Shown here in pieces: positions 1 to 9,142 of a stretch of 64,000 nucleotides of DNA. A program made the position numbers and the translations under genes. Positions within the stretch are counted from its first letter, which is position 1. Each line of letters opens with the position of its first letter. A model generated the notes under the pieces. It saw nothing but the letters and a program-made list of their open reading frames with translations, did not search any database and was not told the DNA's origin. Source of the DNA: Actinoallomurus sp048498315 (GTDB lineage Bacteria; Actinomycetota; Actinomycetes; Streptosporangiales; Streptosporangiaceae); the NCBI GenBank assembly GCA_048498315.1, contig JBEHYF010000009.1, positions 1 through 64,000 on the forward strand, in the 5' to 3' direction.

Positions 1-533
1 ACCGCGCCGTTGAAGTCGGGGTTGTAGCTCAGGCCGAGCTCCTGCGCCGCCCGGACGAAGGCCTTGCTGAGCTCGTTGTGCTGGACCTGCTCGGTGACGT
101 TCATCGGCCCTTCGGACCCGTGGTAGCGGTCGTTCAGCCGCTCGTTGTGCTCCGCCCTGCGGAAGAACGGCAGGACCTGCTCATAGCCCCAGTCGTCGTT
201 GCCGAGCTCCGCCCAGCGGTCGTAGTCGTGCCGGTTACCGCGAATGTAGATCATCGCGTTGATCGAGGTGCTGCCGCCCAGCGTCCGGCCCTGCGGATAC
301 CACATCCGCCGGCCGTCCAGCTGCCGCTGCGGCACGGTCTCGAAGCCCCAGTTCACCTTGGGGCCGGTCAGCTTGGTGAACCCGACCGGCATGTGGATGA
401 GCGGTGACCAGTCCCGCCCCCCTGCCTCCAGGAGCAGGACGGTGGTGTCCGGGGCCTCGGTGAGGCGGTACGCCACGGCGCATCCGGCGGCGCCTGCGCC
501 GACCACGACGTAGTCATAACGGTTGTCCAGCAT
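1..533 (-). CDS. GMC family FAD-dependent oxidoreductase (choline dehydrogenase-like), partial
   Basis: The N-terminal 177 residues are present; the gene runs off the left edge. Residues 12-17 (GAGAAG) are the Rossmann dinucleotide-binding loop for FAD, followed by the ribose-binding acidic stretch LLLEAG near residue 35. Residues 83-99 (GRTLGGSTSINAMIYIRG) are GMC signature 1. The family oxidises alcohols or sugar hydroxyls with FAD; the catalytic His/Asn or His/His pair lies in the missing C-terminus, so substrate class cannot be judged. It is the last visible gene of a minus-strand operon, 63 bp after a second, shorter GMC protein, and probably works on the same imported compound. Confidence 0.9.
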   Translation of the reverse strand, partial: MLDNRYDYVVVGAGAAGCAVAYRLTEAPDTTVLLLEAGGRDWSPLIHMPVGFTKLTGPKVNWGFETVPQRQLDGRRMWYPQGRTLGGSTSINAMIYIRGNRHDYDRWAELGNDDWGYEQVLPFFRRAEHNERLNDRYHGSEGPMNVTEQVQHNELSKAFVRAAQELGLSYNPDFNGA

Positions 534-596
534 CTTCCTCAGTCCTTCGATGGTCCTTGAGTGTGTGCGACGACGGCGGCTCGGCGCAGCCGGGCG

Positions 597-2123
597 CTAC
601 CGTGTCAGCGCGCCGAGGCCGGCCACCCGCAGCGCGTTCGCGGCGATCGTCAGGGCGGGGTTCAGCGCGGCCGAGGACGGGAACACCGAGGCGTCGACGA
701 TCCACAGGTTGTCCACGTCGTGCGCCCGGCACGACGGATCGACCACGCTGGTCGCCGGATCCGCACCCATCACCGCGGTTCCGCACTGATGGGAGTTGGT
801 GGCGATGCCCATGCGCTCGGTGAAGACGAGCGGGTGGCCGGCCCGCCGCATCGCCGCGGTCACCTTCCGCACCAGTTCCCGGTGCGGGGCGAGGTTGTTC
901 GGCCGCCACCGCACGCCGATCCGGCCGTCGGCGCGGAGCACGACCCGGTTGTCCGGGTCGGGCAGATCCTCGGTGGTCAGGTAGACGTCGACGCTACGGT
1001 CGGTCATGAATCGCAACAGCGACGCCGGCGCCCACGGGCGCGCCGCCTTCAGCATCGGCGCCCGCAGCTTGCCGAGCATCTGCAGGTTGCCCAGTGGGCG
1101 GTCCGTGTGCGCGCCCGGCAGGTACCAGTCGTTGACGCCCAGCGTCTTCTGGAAGACGACGTCATTGCGCCGCCGCGGATCGACCGCGACCAGGAACGTG
1201 CTGTTGTGCACCATGTAGCGCCGGCCGACCATGCCGGACCCGCCGGCCAGGGCGCGCCCGCGCTCGCCCGAGGCCAGCAGCAGCGCGGCGGTGTTCACCG
1301 CCCCGGCCGCGAGGACGAACCGGCCGGCCCGGATCCGGACGGTGCGCCCGCCCGACTCGGCCACGGCCGCCACGACGCGGCGTCCGCTCGTCTCGAGCCG
1401 CCGCACGCGGGTGCGGGTCATCAGGCGTACCCCCGCGGCCACGGCCGGGCGGACGGCGCGCACGTCGGCGTCGCTCTTGCCGTCGACCCGGCAGGGGAAG
1501 CCGTCGCAGGTGCCGCAGCGGACGCAGGCGCCGCCGTCGCGGCGGTCGACGCCCATCGGCATCGCGAACGGGGTCAGTCCCTGCGCGGCCAGCCGCTCCG
1601 CGAGCCGGGCCATGGCCGGCTCGTGCTCCAGCGCCGGGTACGGGTAGCCGCCGGAGCGCGGCGGCTCGGTCGGGTCGGCGCCGGGCGTGCCGTGCACGAG
1701 GAACAGCCGCTCGGCGGCCAGGTAGCACGGCTCCATCTCGGCATAGGTGACCGGCCATGCCGGCGAGACGCCGTCGGCGTGCTCGATCGCGCCGAAGTCG
1801 GCCTCGCGGAAGCGGGGCAGGCAGGCGCCGTAGACCTTGGTGTTCCCGCCGACGTAGTAGTGCACGCCGGGCAGGAACTCGGTGCCGGCCAGCTCGTCGA
1901 CCCACGGTTCGGCGTTCTTGTACCGGCCCTTGGCGAACACCTCGTCGGCGGACCAGTTCTGCTCCTCGGCGGGCAGCCGGTCGCCCCGCTCCAGCAGGAG
2001 CACGTCGGCGCCGCTGTCGCGCAGCGCCCATGCCAGCGTGCCGCCGCCCATGCCCGACCCGACGATGGCGATGTCGCAGGTGACGTCGCCGCCGGGAGGC
2101 GGGACCGGTTCGCGGGCGCTCAT
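597..2123 (-). CDS. GMC-family oxidoreductase, pyranose/glycoside-oxidase-like, 508 aa
   Basis: FAD loop GSGMGG at residues 22-27; C-terminal GMC_oxred_C block with NSHQCGT (catalytic His about 445) and ALNPALT (Asn about 488). Residues 200-211 hold a Cys-rich insert, CVRCGTCDGFPC, typical of the gluconate-2-dehydrogenase/pyranose-2-oxidase branch rather than the choline dehydrogenase branch. That branch oxidises sugar ring hydroxyls to keto-sugars and includes the FAD-dependent C-glycoside 3-oxidases, so a 3-keto-glycoside-forming role fits the neighbouring sugar ABC transporter and Gfo/Idh/MocA protein; this is inference. It starts 1 bp after the stop codon of the upstream permease gene. 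No signal peptide, so cytosolic. Confidence 0.85.
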   Translation of the reverse strand: MSAREPVPPPGGDVTCDIAIVGSGMGGGTLAWALRDSGADVLLLERGDRLPAEEQNWSADEVFAKGRYKNAEPWVDELAGTEFLPGVHYYVGGNTKVYGACLPRFREADFGAIEHADGVSPAWPVTYAEMEPCYLAAERLFLVHGTPGADPTEPPRSGGYPYPALEHEPAMARLAERLAAQGLTPFAMPMGVDRRDGGACVRCGTCDGFPCRVDGKSDADVRAVRPAVAAGVRLMTRTRVRRLETSGRRVVAAVAESGGRTVRIRAGRFVLAAGAVNTAALLLASGERGRALAGGSGMVGRRYMVHNSTFLVAVDPRRRNDVVFQKTLGVNDWYLPGAHTDRPLGNLQMLGKLRAPMLKAARPWAPASLLRFMTDRSVDVYLTTEDLPDPDNRVVLRADGRIGVRWRPNNLAPHRELVRKVTAAMRRAGHPLVFTERMGIATNSHQCGTAVMGADPATSVVDPSCRAHDVDNLWIVDASVFPSSAALNPALTIAANALRVAGLGALTR

Positions 2124-2124
2124 C

Positions 2125-3021
2125 TCACTTCACCGACCCCGCCGTCAGGCCCCGGACGAAGAACTTGCCGAGGGCCATGTAGACGACCGCGGTGGGGATC
2201 GCGGCGAGCAGCGCGCCCGCCATGACGGTGTTCCACTGCACGGAGAAGTTGCCCGACAGGTTGTTCAGCGCGACCGTGATCGGCTGCTCGGTCGGGTCGG
2301 GCACCACGGTGATGCCGAAGAGGAAGTCGTTCCAGATGTTGGTGAACTGGAAGATCCCGCAGACCACGAACCCGGGCAGCGACAGCGGCAGCATGATCCG
2401 CCGGAAGATCGTCCAGTGCGACGCGCCGTCCATCTGGGCCGCCTCGACCAGCTCGTGCGGCAGGCCCTTGAAGTAGTTCCGGAAGATCAGCGTAGTGATC
2501 GGGATGCCGTACACGGTGTGCACGAGCACCAGGCCGGTGAGGCTGCCGTACAGGTGGATCGCGGTGAGGAACCGCACCAGCGGCACGAGGATCACCTGGT
2601 ACGGGATGAACATTCCCATGAGCAACAGCCCGAACGCCAGGTTGGCGAACCGGAACGGAAGTTTCCCGAACACATACCCGACGAGCGAGCCGGCCAGCGA
2701 GCTGAGCGCCGTGGCCGGCACCACCATCTCCAGGCTGTTGCGGAAGTTCGGTCCCAGCGCGGCCCACGCCGTGGACAGGCCGCTCACATCGATCCTCTTC
2801 GGCAGCTCCCACATGTGCGGCGCGTCGGCCTGGGCGCCCGACTTGAGCCCCGCCACCACCATGACGTACACCGGCATCAGGAACAGCCCGGCCAGCGCCA
2901 CCAGGGCCACCAGCCCGGCGACCCGTCCCCCGGTGATCGGCAGGCCGCCCGGGCGGCGCCGCGTACGATGCGGCCGCCCCGCCGGCGTGGTCGTGCGGGC
3001 GGGCGCGGCGGTAACGGTCAC
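2125..3021 (-). CDS. Carbohydrate ABC transporter permease (MalG type)
   Basis: 298-residue inner-membrane permease with about six hydrophobic segments after a basic N-terminus. The EAA loop that docks on the ATPase is at residues 193-213 (EAAQMDGAS...LPL). CUT1-type sugar importers pair a MalF-like and a MalG-like permease; this is the MalG-like one. The GTG start overlaps the stop of the upstream MalF-like gene by 4 bp (GTGA), showing translational coupling. No ATPase gene is present in the operon, as is common in actinomycetes where one shared MsiK-type ATPase serves many CUT1 systems. Confidence 0.92.
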   Translation of the reverse strand: MTVTAAPARTTTPAGRPHRTRRRPGGLPITGGRVAGLVALVALAGLFLMPVYVMVVAGLKSGAQADAPHMWELPKRIDVSGLSTAWAALGPNFRNSLEMVVPATALSSLAGSLVGYVFGKLPFRFANLAFGLLLMGMFIPYQVILVPLVRFLTAIHLYGSLTGLVLVHTVYGIPITTLIFRNYFKGLPHELVEAAQMDGASHWTIFRRIMLPLSLPGFVVCGIFQFTNIWNDFLFGITVVPDPTEQPITVALNNLSGNFSVQWNTVMAGALLAAIPTAVVYMALGKFFVRGLTAGSVK

Positions 3022-4046
3022 TTCGCGGCCCCCTTCGTGCTGCGGTACAGGTAGGGCACCATCACGGCCGACACGAGCAGCAGCATCACCACGGAGGCGG
3101 CGGCGCCCGTGTTATAGCGGAGGGCCCGGAACGTCTGGTCGAAGACGAAGATCCCGGGCACGTCCGTGGCGAACCCGGGTCCCTGCCCGACCATCGCGTA
3201 GACGAGGTCGAACGACTTCAGGCTGACATGGGTCAGCAGGATCAGCACCACCACGATGACCGGCCTGAGCAGCGGGAACACGACGTACCGGTGGTACTGG
3301 AAGGTGCTCGCGCCGTCGAGCTGGGCCGCCTCCCGCAGCTCCGCCGGCATGCCCGCGAGCGCCGCGAGGAAGTTCGCCATGGCGAACCCGCCGAGCTGCC
3401 ATGAGGCGGCGATGACGACCGGGATGATCGCCAGCGGGATCCCCAGCTTCGTCTGGATCACCGATCCGAGCGGGATCACGTGCCCGAGCTGCGCCGACAC
3501 GTCGCCGGCCACGGTCGGATCGGTGATCCACTTGGGCTTGGCGTGCACGCCCAGGCCGCGCAGGATCAGGTTCGCCCCGGCCGAGGGCGTGAACACCCAC
3601 CGCCACACCACGCCGGTCACGATGAACGACAGCGCGTACGGGAACAGGAAGATGCTGCGGAAGACCGGCCGGGCCGCCAGCGCGTTGTGCACCAGCAGCG
3701 CCAGCGTGAGCCCTACGAGCACCGCCACCGCGAGGAACAGCACGGTGAAGATCACAATGTTGCGCAGGTCGGTCTGGAACCGTGCCCCGGACAGGAGCTG
3801 GGTGTAGGTGCTGCCGACCGGCTTCTTGACGCTCAGCTCCGGGACGATCCCGGTCCACCGGGACAGGGAGACCCGGATCGAGTACGCGATGAATCCGTAG
3901 ACGAAGACCCCGACCAGGCCGAGGGACGGCACGAGCACGACGAGCTGGAATCCGTGCGCGGCGAGGAAGCGGGACCGCGGTCGCCTCCGTCGGGTGGGGG
4001 CGGGCGGCGCCGGGCGGGCCGGCGCCTGCGCCGTTGTGGTTGCCAT
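3018..4046 (-). CDS. Carbohydrate ABC transporter permease (MalF type)
   Basis: 342 residues with an Arg-rich cytosolic N-terminus and six or more membrane segments. The EAA motif (EAAQLDGAS, residues 239-247) matches binding-protein-dependent sugar permeases. The region 60-90 and the long periplasmic stretch at 160-200 are typical of MalF-type subunits. It follows the solute-binding lipoprotein gene by 70 bp and has a good ribosome-binding site (AGGAG) before ATG at 4046. It should form the membrane heterodimer with the downstream MalG-type protein. Confidence 0.92.
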   Translation of the reverse strand: MATTTAQAPARPAPPAPTRRRRPRSRFLAAHGFQLVVLVPSLGLVGVFVYGFIAYSIRVSLSRWTGIVPELSVKKPVGSTYTQLLSGARFQTDLRNIVIFTVLFLAVAVLVGLTLALLVHNALAARPVFRSIFLFPYALSFIVTGVVWRWVFTPSAGANLILRGLGVHAKPKWITDPTVAGDVSAQLGHVIPLGSVIQTKLGIPLAIIPVVIAASWQLGGFAMANFLAALAGMPAELREAAQLDGASTFQYHRYVVFPLLRPVIVVVLILLTHVSLKSFDLVYAMVGQGPGFATDVPGIFVFDQTFRALRYNTGAAASVVMLLLVSAVMVPYLYRSTKGAAK

Positions 4047-4116
4047 GAGATCTCCTGGCCGGGACGGGCGGGGTGCCGGGCGGCGCGCCCGCCCGTCCCG
4101 GACGGTTGCCGGGCTG

Positions 4117-5400
4117 CTACGACTGGGCGGCGTTCGCGAGCGCCCTGGTGAAGGCGTTCACGTCCTTGTTCTGCGCGAACTGCGTCACGGCGTCGAACAT
4201 CGCCTGCTGGAACTGCGGGTTCATCGCCTCGCCGTGCACCACGGACTGCACGATCGCGGCGCTCTTGAACGCCTTGGCCGACTGCTGCTGGTACGGCGAC
4301 AGGGAGGACAGGTCGACGTCGGTGCGCAGCGGCACCGAGCCCTTCTGCTTGCTGAAGGCGAGCTGGACGTCCTTTGTGGCGATCGCCTGGAGGAACTTCA
4401 GCGCCTGGACCGGGTTCTTGGCATTCTTCGCCATGACCATCGTGTCCACGACGGCGACGAACGCGCCGTCGGTGCCCGGATGGGTGGTGTATCCGAAGTC
4501 GGTGCCCTCCTTGGCGCCGTCCTTGACCAGCTCCCCGTACGCCCAGTCGCCCATGCTCTCGAACGCGCACGTGCCCGCGGCCAGCTTCTTGGTGGCCTGG
4601 TCCCAGGTGAGCGCGCCGGCGTCGGGGTCGGCGTACCGCAGCATCGTGGCCGTGTTCGCCGCGGCCGTCTTGACCTGGTCGCCGTCCCACTTGGCCCGGC
4701 CGGTGGTCAGCGCGTCCCAGCCGTTCGCGCCGATCGTGCCGAGGAGGGTGTTCTCGAACAGCTCGGCGGTGGCGAAGGTGTCCTTGGCGCCCAGGCACAG
4801 CGGCGTGACGCCGGCGGCCTTGAGCCTGGCCAGGTCGCCGAGGAACGCGCCGACGCTGTAGCCGCTCGGGCCGGGCGGAGTCACCTTGGCCTTTGCCAGC
4901 GCCTTCTTGCTGAACCACAGGACGTTGCCGCGGTGCGCGCCGGTGGAGACGCCGTACTCCTTGCCGTCCGCGGAGATCGCGTCGATGAGGTTCTTCGGGA
5001 TCGCGGCCTTCACGTCGGGGGTGTAGACGGCGGACGCGTCGCCGAGGAGGCCGCCGGCGATGTACTGCTTGATCGCCGCGCCGGGGTGGGTCTGCCACAC
5101 GTCCGGCGGGTTGCCGCCCTGCAGGCGGGTCTGCAGCACGGCCTGGGCGTTCGATCCGCCGCCGCCGGCGACCGCGCCGTTGACCACGGTGATGCCCGGT
5201 TCGGCCTTCTTATAGCCGTCGAACAGGGCCTGCAGCGCGGCGCTCTCGGAGCCGGAGGTCCACCAGGAGAAGACCTCCAGCTTCTTGGCGTCGGCACCGC
5301 TCGCCGACTTCGCGCCCGTGCTGCCTCCGCCGCAGGCGGCGAGGGCTAGGGCGAGCCCGCCGGCCGCCACGGCCAGCGGGATGTGACGGATGCGCTTCAC
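4117..5400 (-). CDS. Sugar ABC transporter solute-binding lipoprotein
   Basis: 427 residues. Basic N-terminus, hydrophobic core and lipobox LALAAC with Cys23 predict a lipoprotein anchored outside the membrane. The body (SWWTSGSESAALQALFDGY..., and MGDWAYGELVKDGAKEG) is the bacterial extracellular solute-binding protein family 1 fold, which binds oligosaccharides or glycosides for CUT1 importers. GTG start at 5400 with AAGGAG seven bases upstream. A 187-bp gap separates it from the GH88-like gene upstream and could hold a secondary promoter. The substrate is unknown; the linked GH88-like enzyme suggests a uronic-acid-containing or glycosidic ligand. Confidence 0.92.
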   Translation of the reverse strand: MKRIRHIPLAVAAGGLALALAACGGGSTGAKSASGADAKKLEVFSWWTSGSESAALQALFDGYKKAEPGITVVNGAVAGGGGSNAQAVLQTRLQGGNPPDVWQTHPGAAIKQYIAGGLLGDASAVYTPDVKAAIPKNLIDAISADGKEYGVSTGAHRGNVLWFSKKALAKAKVTPPGPSGYSVGAFLGDLARLKAAGVTPLCLGAKDTFATAELFENTLLGTIGANGWDALTTGRAKWDGDQVKTAAANTATMLRYADPDAGALTWDQATKKLAAGTCAFESMGDWAYGELVKDGAKEGTDFGYTTHPGTDGAFVAVVDTMVMAKNAKNPVQALKFLQAIATKDVQLAFSKQKGSVPLRTDVDLSSLSPYQQQSAKAFKSAAIVQSVVHGEAMNPQFQQAMFDAVTQFAQNKDVNAFTRALANAAQS

Positions 5401-5587
5401 AGCGTCTCTCCTTCGAGGATGCGGCGGTTCCGGCCGCCGGGGTACGGGAGGTGACAGGCCGCCCCGCGGCAGGGAAGCCGCGAGCCGGGTGTTCGGTTGT
5501 GGTCGGGTCCGCCGGACGCCCCTCGGGGGATCGTCCGAGCGGTCGTCGCTCGTGACTGACCAGAGCGCCGCGCGGTCCCCGTACCGC

Positions 5588-6814
5588 TCAGGCGCTCGCC
5601 GGGCGGGTTCGGGCGTGTTCCTGCGGGCGCGTCCGCCCGCGGGTTCCGGCCCGTTCCGCCAGATGCCGGTCCACGGCGTCCAGCGCGTCGAGGAACCAGT
5701 AGTCGCCCCACATCACGGACTCGTCCACGCCGAGGCCTTTGCCCTGGTGGTAGCTGCCGTGCCGGAGCACGCCCTCCCATTCGGGGTCTCCGCAGGAGAG
5801 GAAATCGGGTTCGCACAGGCGCGTGAGCACGCGCAGCGCGTAGCCCGCGTAGCGGCGGGCGCGGGCCTCGTCGCCGACGAGGCCGGCCAGCCGCCACATG
5901 CCGCCCGCGGCGATGGCCGCGGCCGAGCTCTCATAGGGCAGAGCCGGGTCGGGCTCCTCCCAGTCGTTCGGCGGCACCAGCGCGGAGCCGGTGCGCTCGA
6001 TGTAGAAATCCGCGCATGCCTCGGCCGTGCGCAGGAAGCGACGGTCGCCGGTGTACCGGTAGGCGGTGCCGAAGCCGTACAGCGCCCACGCCTGCCCGCG
6101 GGCCCACGAGCCGTCGTCGCGGAAGCCCTGCTGGGTGCTCTGGCGCAGGAACGCGCCGGTCTCCAGGTCGAAGATCCCCTCGTGGGCCACGCTGCCGTCG
6201 CCGCGCACGAGGGTACGGCGGGTCGTCCGGCAGTGCTCGTAGGCGATGCGGGCCAGGCGGGGGTCGCCGGTCCGCTGCGCGGCGTGGAAAACGATGCCGA
6301 CGTTCATCATGATGTCGATGAACAGGCTGTCGGGGGCGAGGAAGCTGCGCAGGTAGCGGCCCTTCTCGTTGAACCGCAGCGCCATGGTCCGGCCCGCGTG
6401 GACCACGACCTCGTCCAGCTCGGGCGCGCCGGTGGCCTCGTACCAGCGCCGCCACGTCGGCCAGAACAGGAAACCGAGGTCGTGCACGTCCTGGTCGTCC
6501 TTGCGGTGCTCGATGAGCCGGGAGTAGTGCTCGGCCGCTTCCCGCAGGTCCGCACGGCCGGTGCGCCCGGCGAGCAGCCACAGCTGGCCGCCGAGGAAGC
6601 CCTCGCACCAGTTGGTCCAGGCCTCCCCCGCAGTCTGCCAGCGGCCGTCTTTCGTATACAGCGGGAAGGCGTCCGGGTGCCGGCGAACGAGCGCCGTCAC
6701 CTTGTCCTCGGCGGTTCGCCACGCCCTCCGGGAGCCCTCGGCGTACCCGGGAGGCGGCTCCAGCCCGGCGGGCGGGACGAGCGGGAGCACCGGGTCCAGG
6801 ATGAGATTGGTCAT
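5588..6814 (-). CDS. GH88/GH105-like unsaturated glucuronyl hydrolase family protein
   Basis: 408 residues, cytosolic (no signal peptide), an (alpha/alpha)6-barrel protein by family. The paired acidic residues of unsaturated glucuronyl hydrolases appear to be present: Asp112 in HDLGFLFW and Asp167 in FIDIMMN. Other family marks are GQAWALYGF, the ESSAAAIAAGG block (usually DSSA) and the C-terminal WGDYWF. GH88 enzymes hydrate the double bond of delta-4,5-unsaturated uronic acids released by lyases, freeing the reducing-end sugar. The ATG at 6814 is preferred over upstream in-frame codons because it overlaps the aldehyde dehydrogenase stop by 4 bp (ATGA). No polysaccharide lyase is in the window, so the physiological substrate is uncertain. 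Confidence 0.8.
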   Translation of the reverse strand: MTNLILDPVLPLVPPAGLEPPPGYAEGSRRAWRTAEDKVTALVRRHPDAFPLYTKDGRWQTAGEAWTNWCEGFLGGQLWLLAGRTGRADLREAAEHYSRLIEHRKDDQDVHDLGFLFWPTWRRWYEATGAPELDEVVVHAGRTMALRFNEKGRYLRSFLAPDSLFIDIMMNVGIVFHAAQRTGDPRLARIAYEHCRTTRRTLVRGDGSVAHEGIFDLETGAFLRQSTQQGFRDDGSWARGQAWALYGFGTAYRYTGDRRFLRTAEACADFYIERTGSALVPPNDWEEPDPALPYESSAAAIAAGGMWRLAGLVGDEARARRYAGYALRVLTRLCEPDFLSCGDPEWEGVLRHGSYHQGKGLGVDESVMWGDYWFLDALDAVDRHLAERAGTRGRTRPQEHARTRPASA

Positions 6815-8316
6815 GACCGGCCTCCGGGCCGCTCCGCCGGGACCCAGCGGGCGGTGCGCTCGCCGACCTGGAGCTGGATGGTCTTCGTCTGGGTGAAGGA
6901 GCCGACCGCCTGGCGGCCGAGCTCGCGCCCTTCGCCGCTGGCGCCGTATCCGCCGAAGGGCAGCTCGGGATAGCCGTCCATCCACCGGTTGACCCAGATC
7001 GTGCCGGCCCGCAGCGCCCGCGAGGCGGTCAGCGCGGTGTCGATGCTCCGGGTCCAGATCCCTGCGGACAGGCCGTACATGGTGGAGTTCGCGATGGCGA
7101 CGGCCTCCTTCAGCGTGTCGAAGGTCAGCACCGACAGGACCGGCCCGAAGATCTCCTCACGGGCGATCGACATCTCGGGCCGTACTCCGGTGAACACGGT
7201 CGGCTCGTAGAACCGACCGGCGTCGGTGGGCCGCCGTCCGCCGCCCAGGCGCAGGTCGGCGCCGCCGTCACGGCCCTCGGCGACGTACCGTTCGATCACG
7301 GCGAGCTGCTCGTCGCTGATGATCGCGCCGACCTTGGTGGCGGGATCGAGGGGGTCGCCCACCGGGACGCGGCGGGCCAGCTCGACGACCTGGGCGGCGA
7401 AGTCCTCGGCGATGTCGCGCTGCACCAGCACGCGGCTGCCGGAGTTGCAGCACTCGCCGGCGTTGAAGTACACGCCGAAGACGACCGCGTCGAGGGCGGC
7501 GTCGAGATCGGCGTCCGCGCAGACGATCTGCGGGTTCTTGCCGCCGAGCTCCAGCTCCACCCGCTTGAGACCGGCCCCGGCGGCCGCGGCGACCTTGCGG
7601 CCGACCTCGGTGGAGCCGGTGAAGGAGATCATGTCGACGTCGGGGTGCGCGCTCATCGCCGCGCCGATCCCGCCCCCGCCGGTGACGACGTTGACCACCC
7701 CAGCGTCGGTGCCGGCCTCGCTGATCAGCCGGGCCAGGTGGACGGTGGTGCCGGGGGTCAGCTCGCTCGGCTTGACCACGGCGGTACAGCCGACGGCCAG
7801 CGCGAACGGCAGCTTCTGGCTCACGATCAGCAACGGGAAGTTCCACGGCGTGATGATCGAGATCACGCCGAGCGGCTCATTGACCACCATGGCGAGCACG
7901 TCCCGGCCGAGGTCGTTGTGCGCGTCGCCGTAGGCATGCCGGGCGAGGGTCGATGCGTAGTCCCACAGCTCGGCGGAGGCGTCGACCTCGTCGAGGGCCT
8001 GCGTGATCGGCTTGCCGGACTCCAGCGCCTCGGTCCGCGCCAGCGTCTCGCGGTCGCGTCGGATCATGTCGGCCACACGGCGCAGCACGCGGGCGCGCTC
8101 GGCGCCCGGACGGTGCGGCCAGGGGCCGGCGTCGAAGGCACGGCGGGCGGCCGCGACGGCACAGGCCACGTCCCGCTCGCCGGCCCTGGCGTACCGGGCG
8201 ACGACGACATCGTGGGCCGGGGACGTGCACTCGAAGCTCTCCCCGCTGAGAGCGCCGGTCTCCCGGCCGTCGAGGATCAGCCCGTTGTCGGTGACGGCGA
8301 TGTCGGTGGTTGTCAT
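6811..8316 (-). CDS. NAD(P)-dependent aldehyde dehydrogenase
   Basis: 501 residues, normal for the family. Asn159 (PWNFP), Glu256 (LELGGK) and the nucleophile Cys290 (GECC) are in place, as are the SFTGSTEVG cofactor-binding turn and the C-terminal PFGGYGASG. The GECCNSGSR context is like betaine-aldehyde and related semialdehyde dehydrogenases. ATG at 8316 has AGGAAGG upstream; the longer in-frame extension is compositionally non-coding. A role as 2-oxoglutarate-semialdehyde dehydrogenase completing a Weimberg route (dehydratases at 14288-17096) is plausible, but it may equally oxidise a product of the local GMC enzymes. Confidence 0.93.
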   Translation of the reverse strand: MTTTDIAVTDNGLILDGRETGALSGESFECTSPAHDVVVARYARAGERDVACAVAAARRAFDAGPWPHRPGAERARVLRRVADMIRRDRETLARTEALESGKPITQALDEVDASAELWDYASTLARHAYGDAHNDLGRDVLAMVVNEPLGVISIITPWNFPLLIVSQKLPFALAVGCTAVVKPSELTPGTTVHLARLISEAGTDAGVVNVVTGGGGIGAAMSAHPDVDMISFTGSTEVGRKVAAAAGAGLKRVELELGGKNPQIVCADADLDAALDAVVFGVYFNAGECCNSGSRVLVQRDIAEDFAAQVVELARRVPVGDPLDPATKVGAIISDEQLAVIERYVAEGRDGGADLRLGGGRRPTDAGRFYEPTVFTGVRPEMSIAREEIFGPVLSVLTFDTLKEAVAIANSTMYGLSAGIWTRSIDTALTASRALRAGTIWVNRWMDGYPELPFGGYGASGEGRELGRQAVGSFTQTKTIQLQVGERTARWVPAERPGGRS

Positions 8317-8332
8317 GGTCCCTTCCTGCTGC

Positions 8333-9142
8333 TCAGCGTCCGGAGAACCGGGGTGTGGCGCCGCTGCGGAAGCCGGCGACGCCGGCCGCGAGGTCCTCGG
8401 TGGCGCTCGTGACGGCGCCCGCGAGGCTTTCGAGGACACGCGACGGCGCGCCGTCGGCCGCCGCGTCGATCAGCTGCTTGGCCAGCGCGACCGCCACGGG
8501 CGCGCCGCCCGTCAGGCGGCCGATCAGGTCGGCCACGGCCGGTTCGAGGTCTGCGGCGGGCACGCAGGTGGTGGCCAGGCCCCAGGCCTCGGCGGTCGGC
8601 CCGTCGATGACCCGGCGCGCGAGGATGATGTCCTTGGCGCGGGCCCGGCCGACCAGCTCGGTCAGCCGCCCGGTGCCGCCCCAGCCCGGGACGGTGCCCA
8701 GGCCGACCTCCGGGAGGCCCAGCCGGGCCGCCTCGCTGACGATGCGCAGATCGCAGGCGAGGGCGAGTTCCAGCCCGCCGCCGAACGCCGGGCCGTGGAC
8801 GACGGCCACCGTCGGCCGCCGCAGCGCGGCGAGCGCGTCGAAGACCTGGTGGCCCAGGCCGGTCCAGTCGAGCATGCCGACCGGGGTCAGGCCCGCGAAC
8901 CGGTTGACGTCCGCGCCGACGCAGAACGCCCGGGGGCCCTCGCCGCGCAGCACGACGACGCGGGCGTCACTGGCGGCGATGGTGGCGAGGTGGCCGCCGA
9001 GCGCGCGCAGCATCTCGGGCGTGAGCGCGTTGAGCTTGGCCGGGCGGCGCAGGGTCAGGGTGGCGACCCGGTCGCCGACCTCCAGCGTGACGTGGCCATG
9101 GCCGGGCACGGCGCCCTCGCGGCCGGGCGTGCGGGCGGTCAT
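8333..9142 (-). CDS. Enoyl-CoA hydratase/isomerase family protein
   Basis: 269-residue crotonase-fold protein. The oxyanion-hole Gly pair is in AFCVGAD and FGGGLELALACD, and the two catalytic acidic positions are Glu125 and Glu145 (LGLPEVGLG), so hydratase activity on a 2-enoyl-CoA is chemically possible. ATG overlaps the CoA-transferase stop by 4 bp (ATGA). With the CoA-transferase upstream it suggests that an acid made by the pathway is activated to its CoA ester and then hydrated or cleaved. Confidence 0.9.
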   Translation of the reverse strand: MTARTPGREGAVPGHGHVTLEVGDRVATLTLRRPAKLNALTPEMLRALGGHLATIAASDARVVVLRGEGPRAFCVGADVNRFAGLTPVGMLDWTGLGHQVFDALAALRRPTVAVVHGPAFGGGLELALACDLRIVSEAARLGLPEVGLGTVPGWGGTGRLTELVGRARAKDIILARRVIDGPTAEAWGLATTCVPAADLEPAVADLIGRLTGGAPVAVALAKQLIDAAADGAPSRVLESLAGAVTSATEDLAAGVAGFRSGATPRFSGR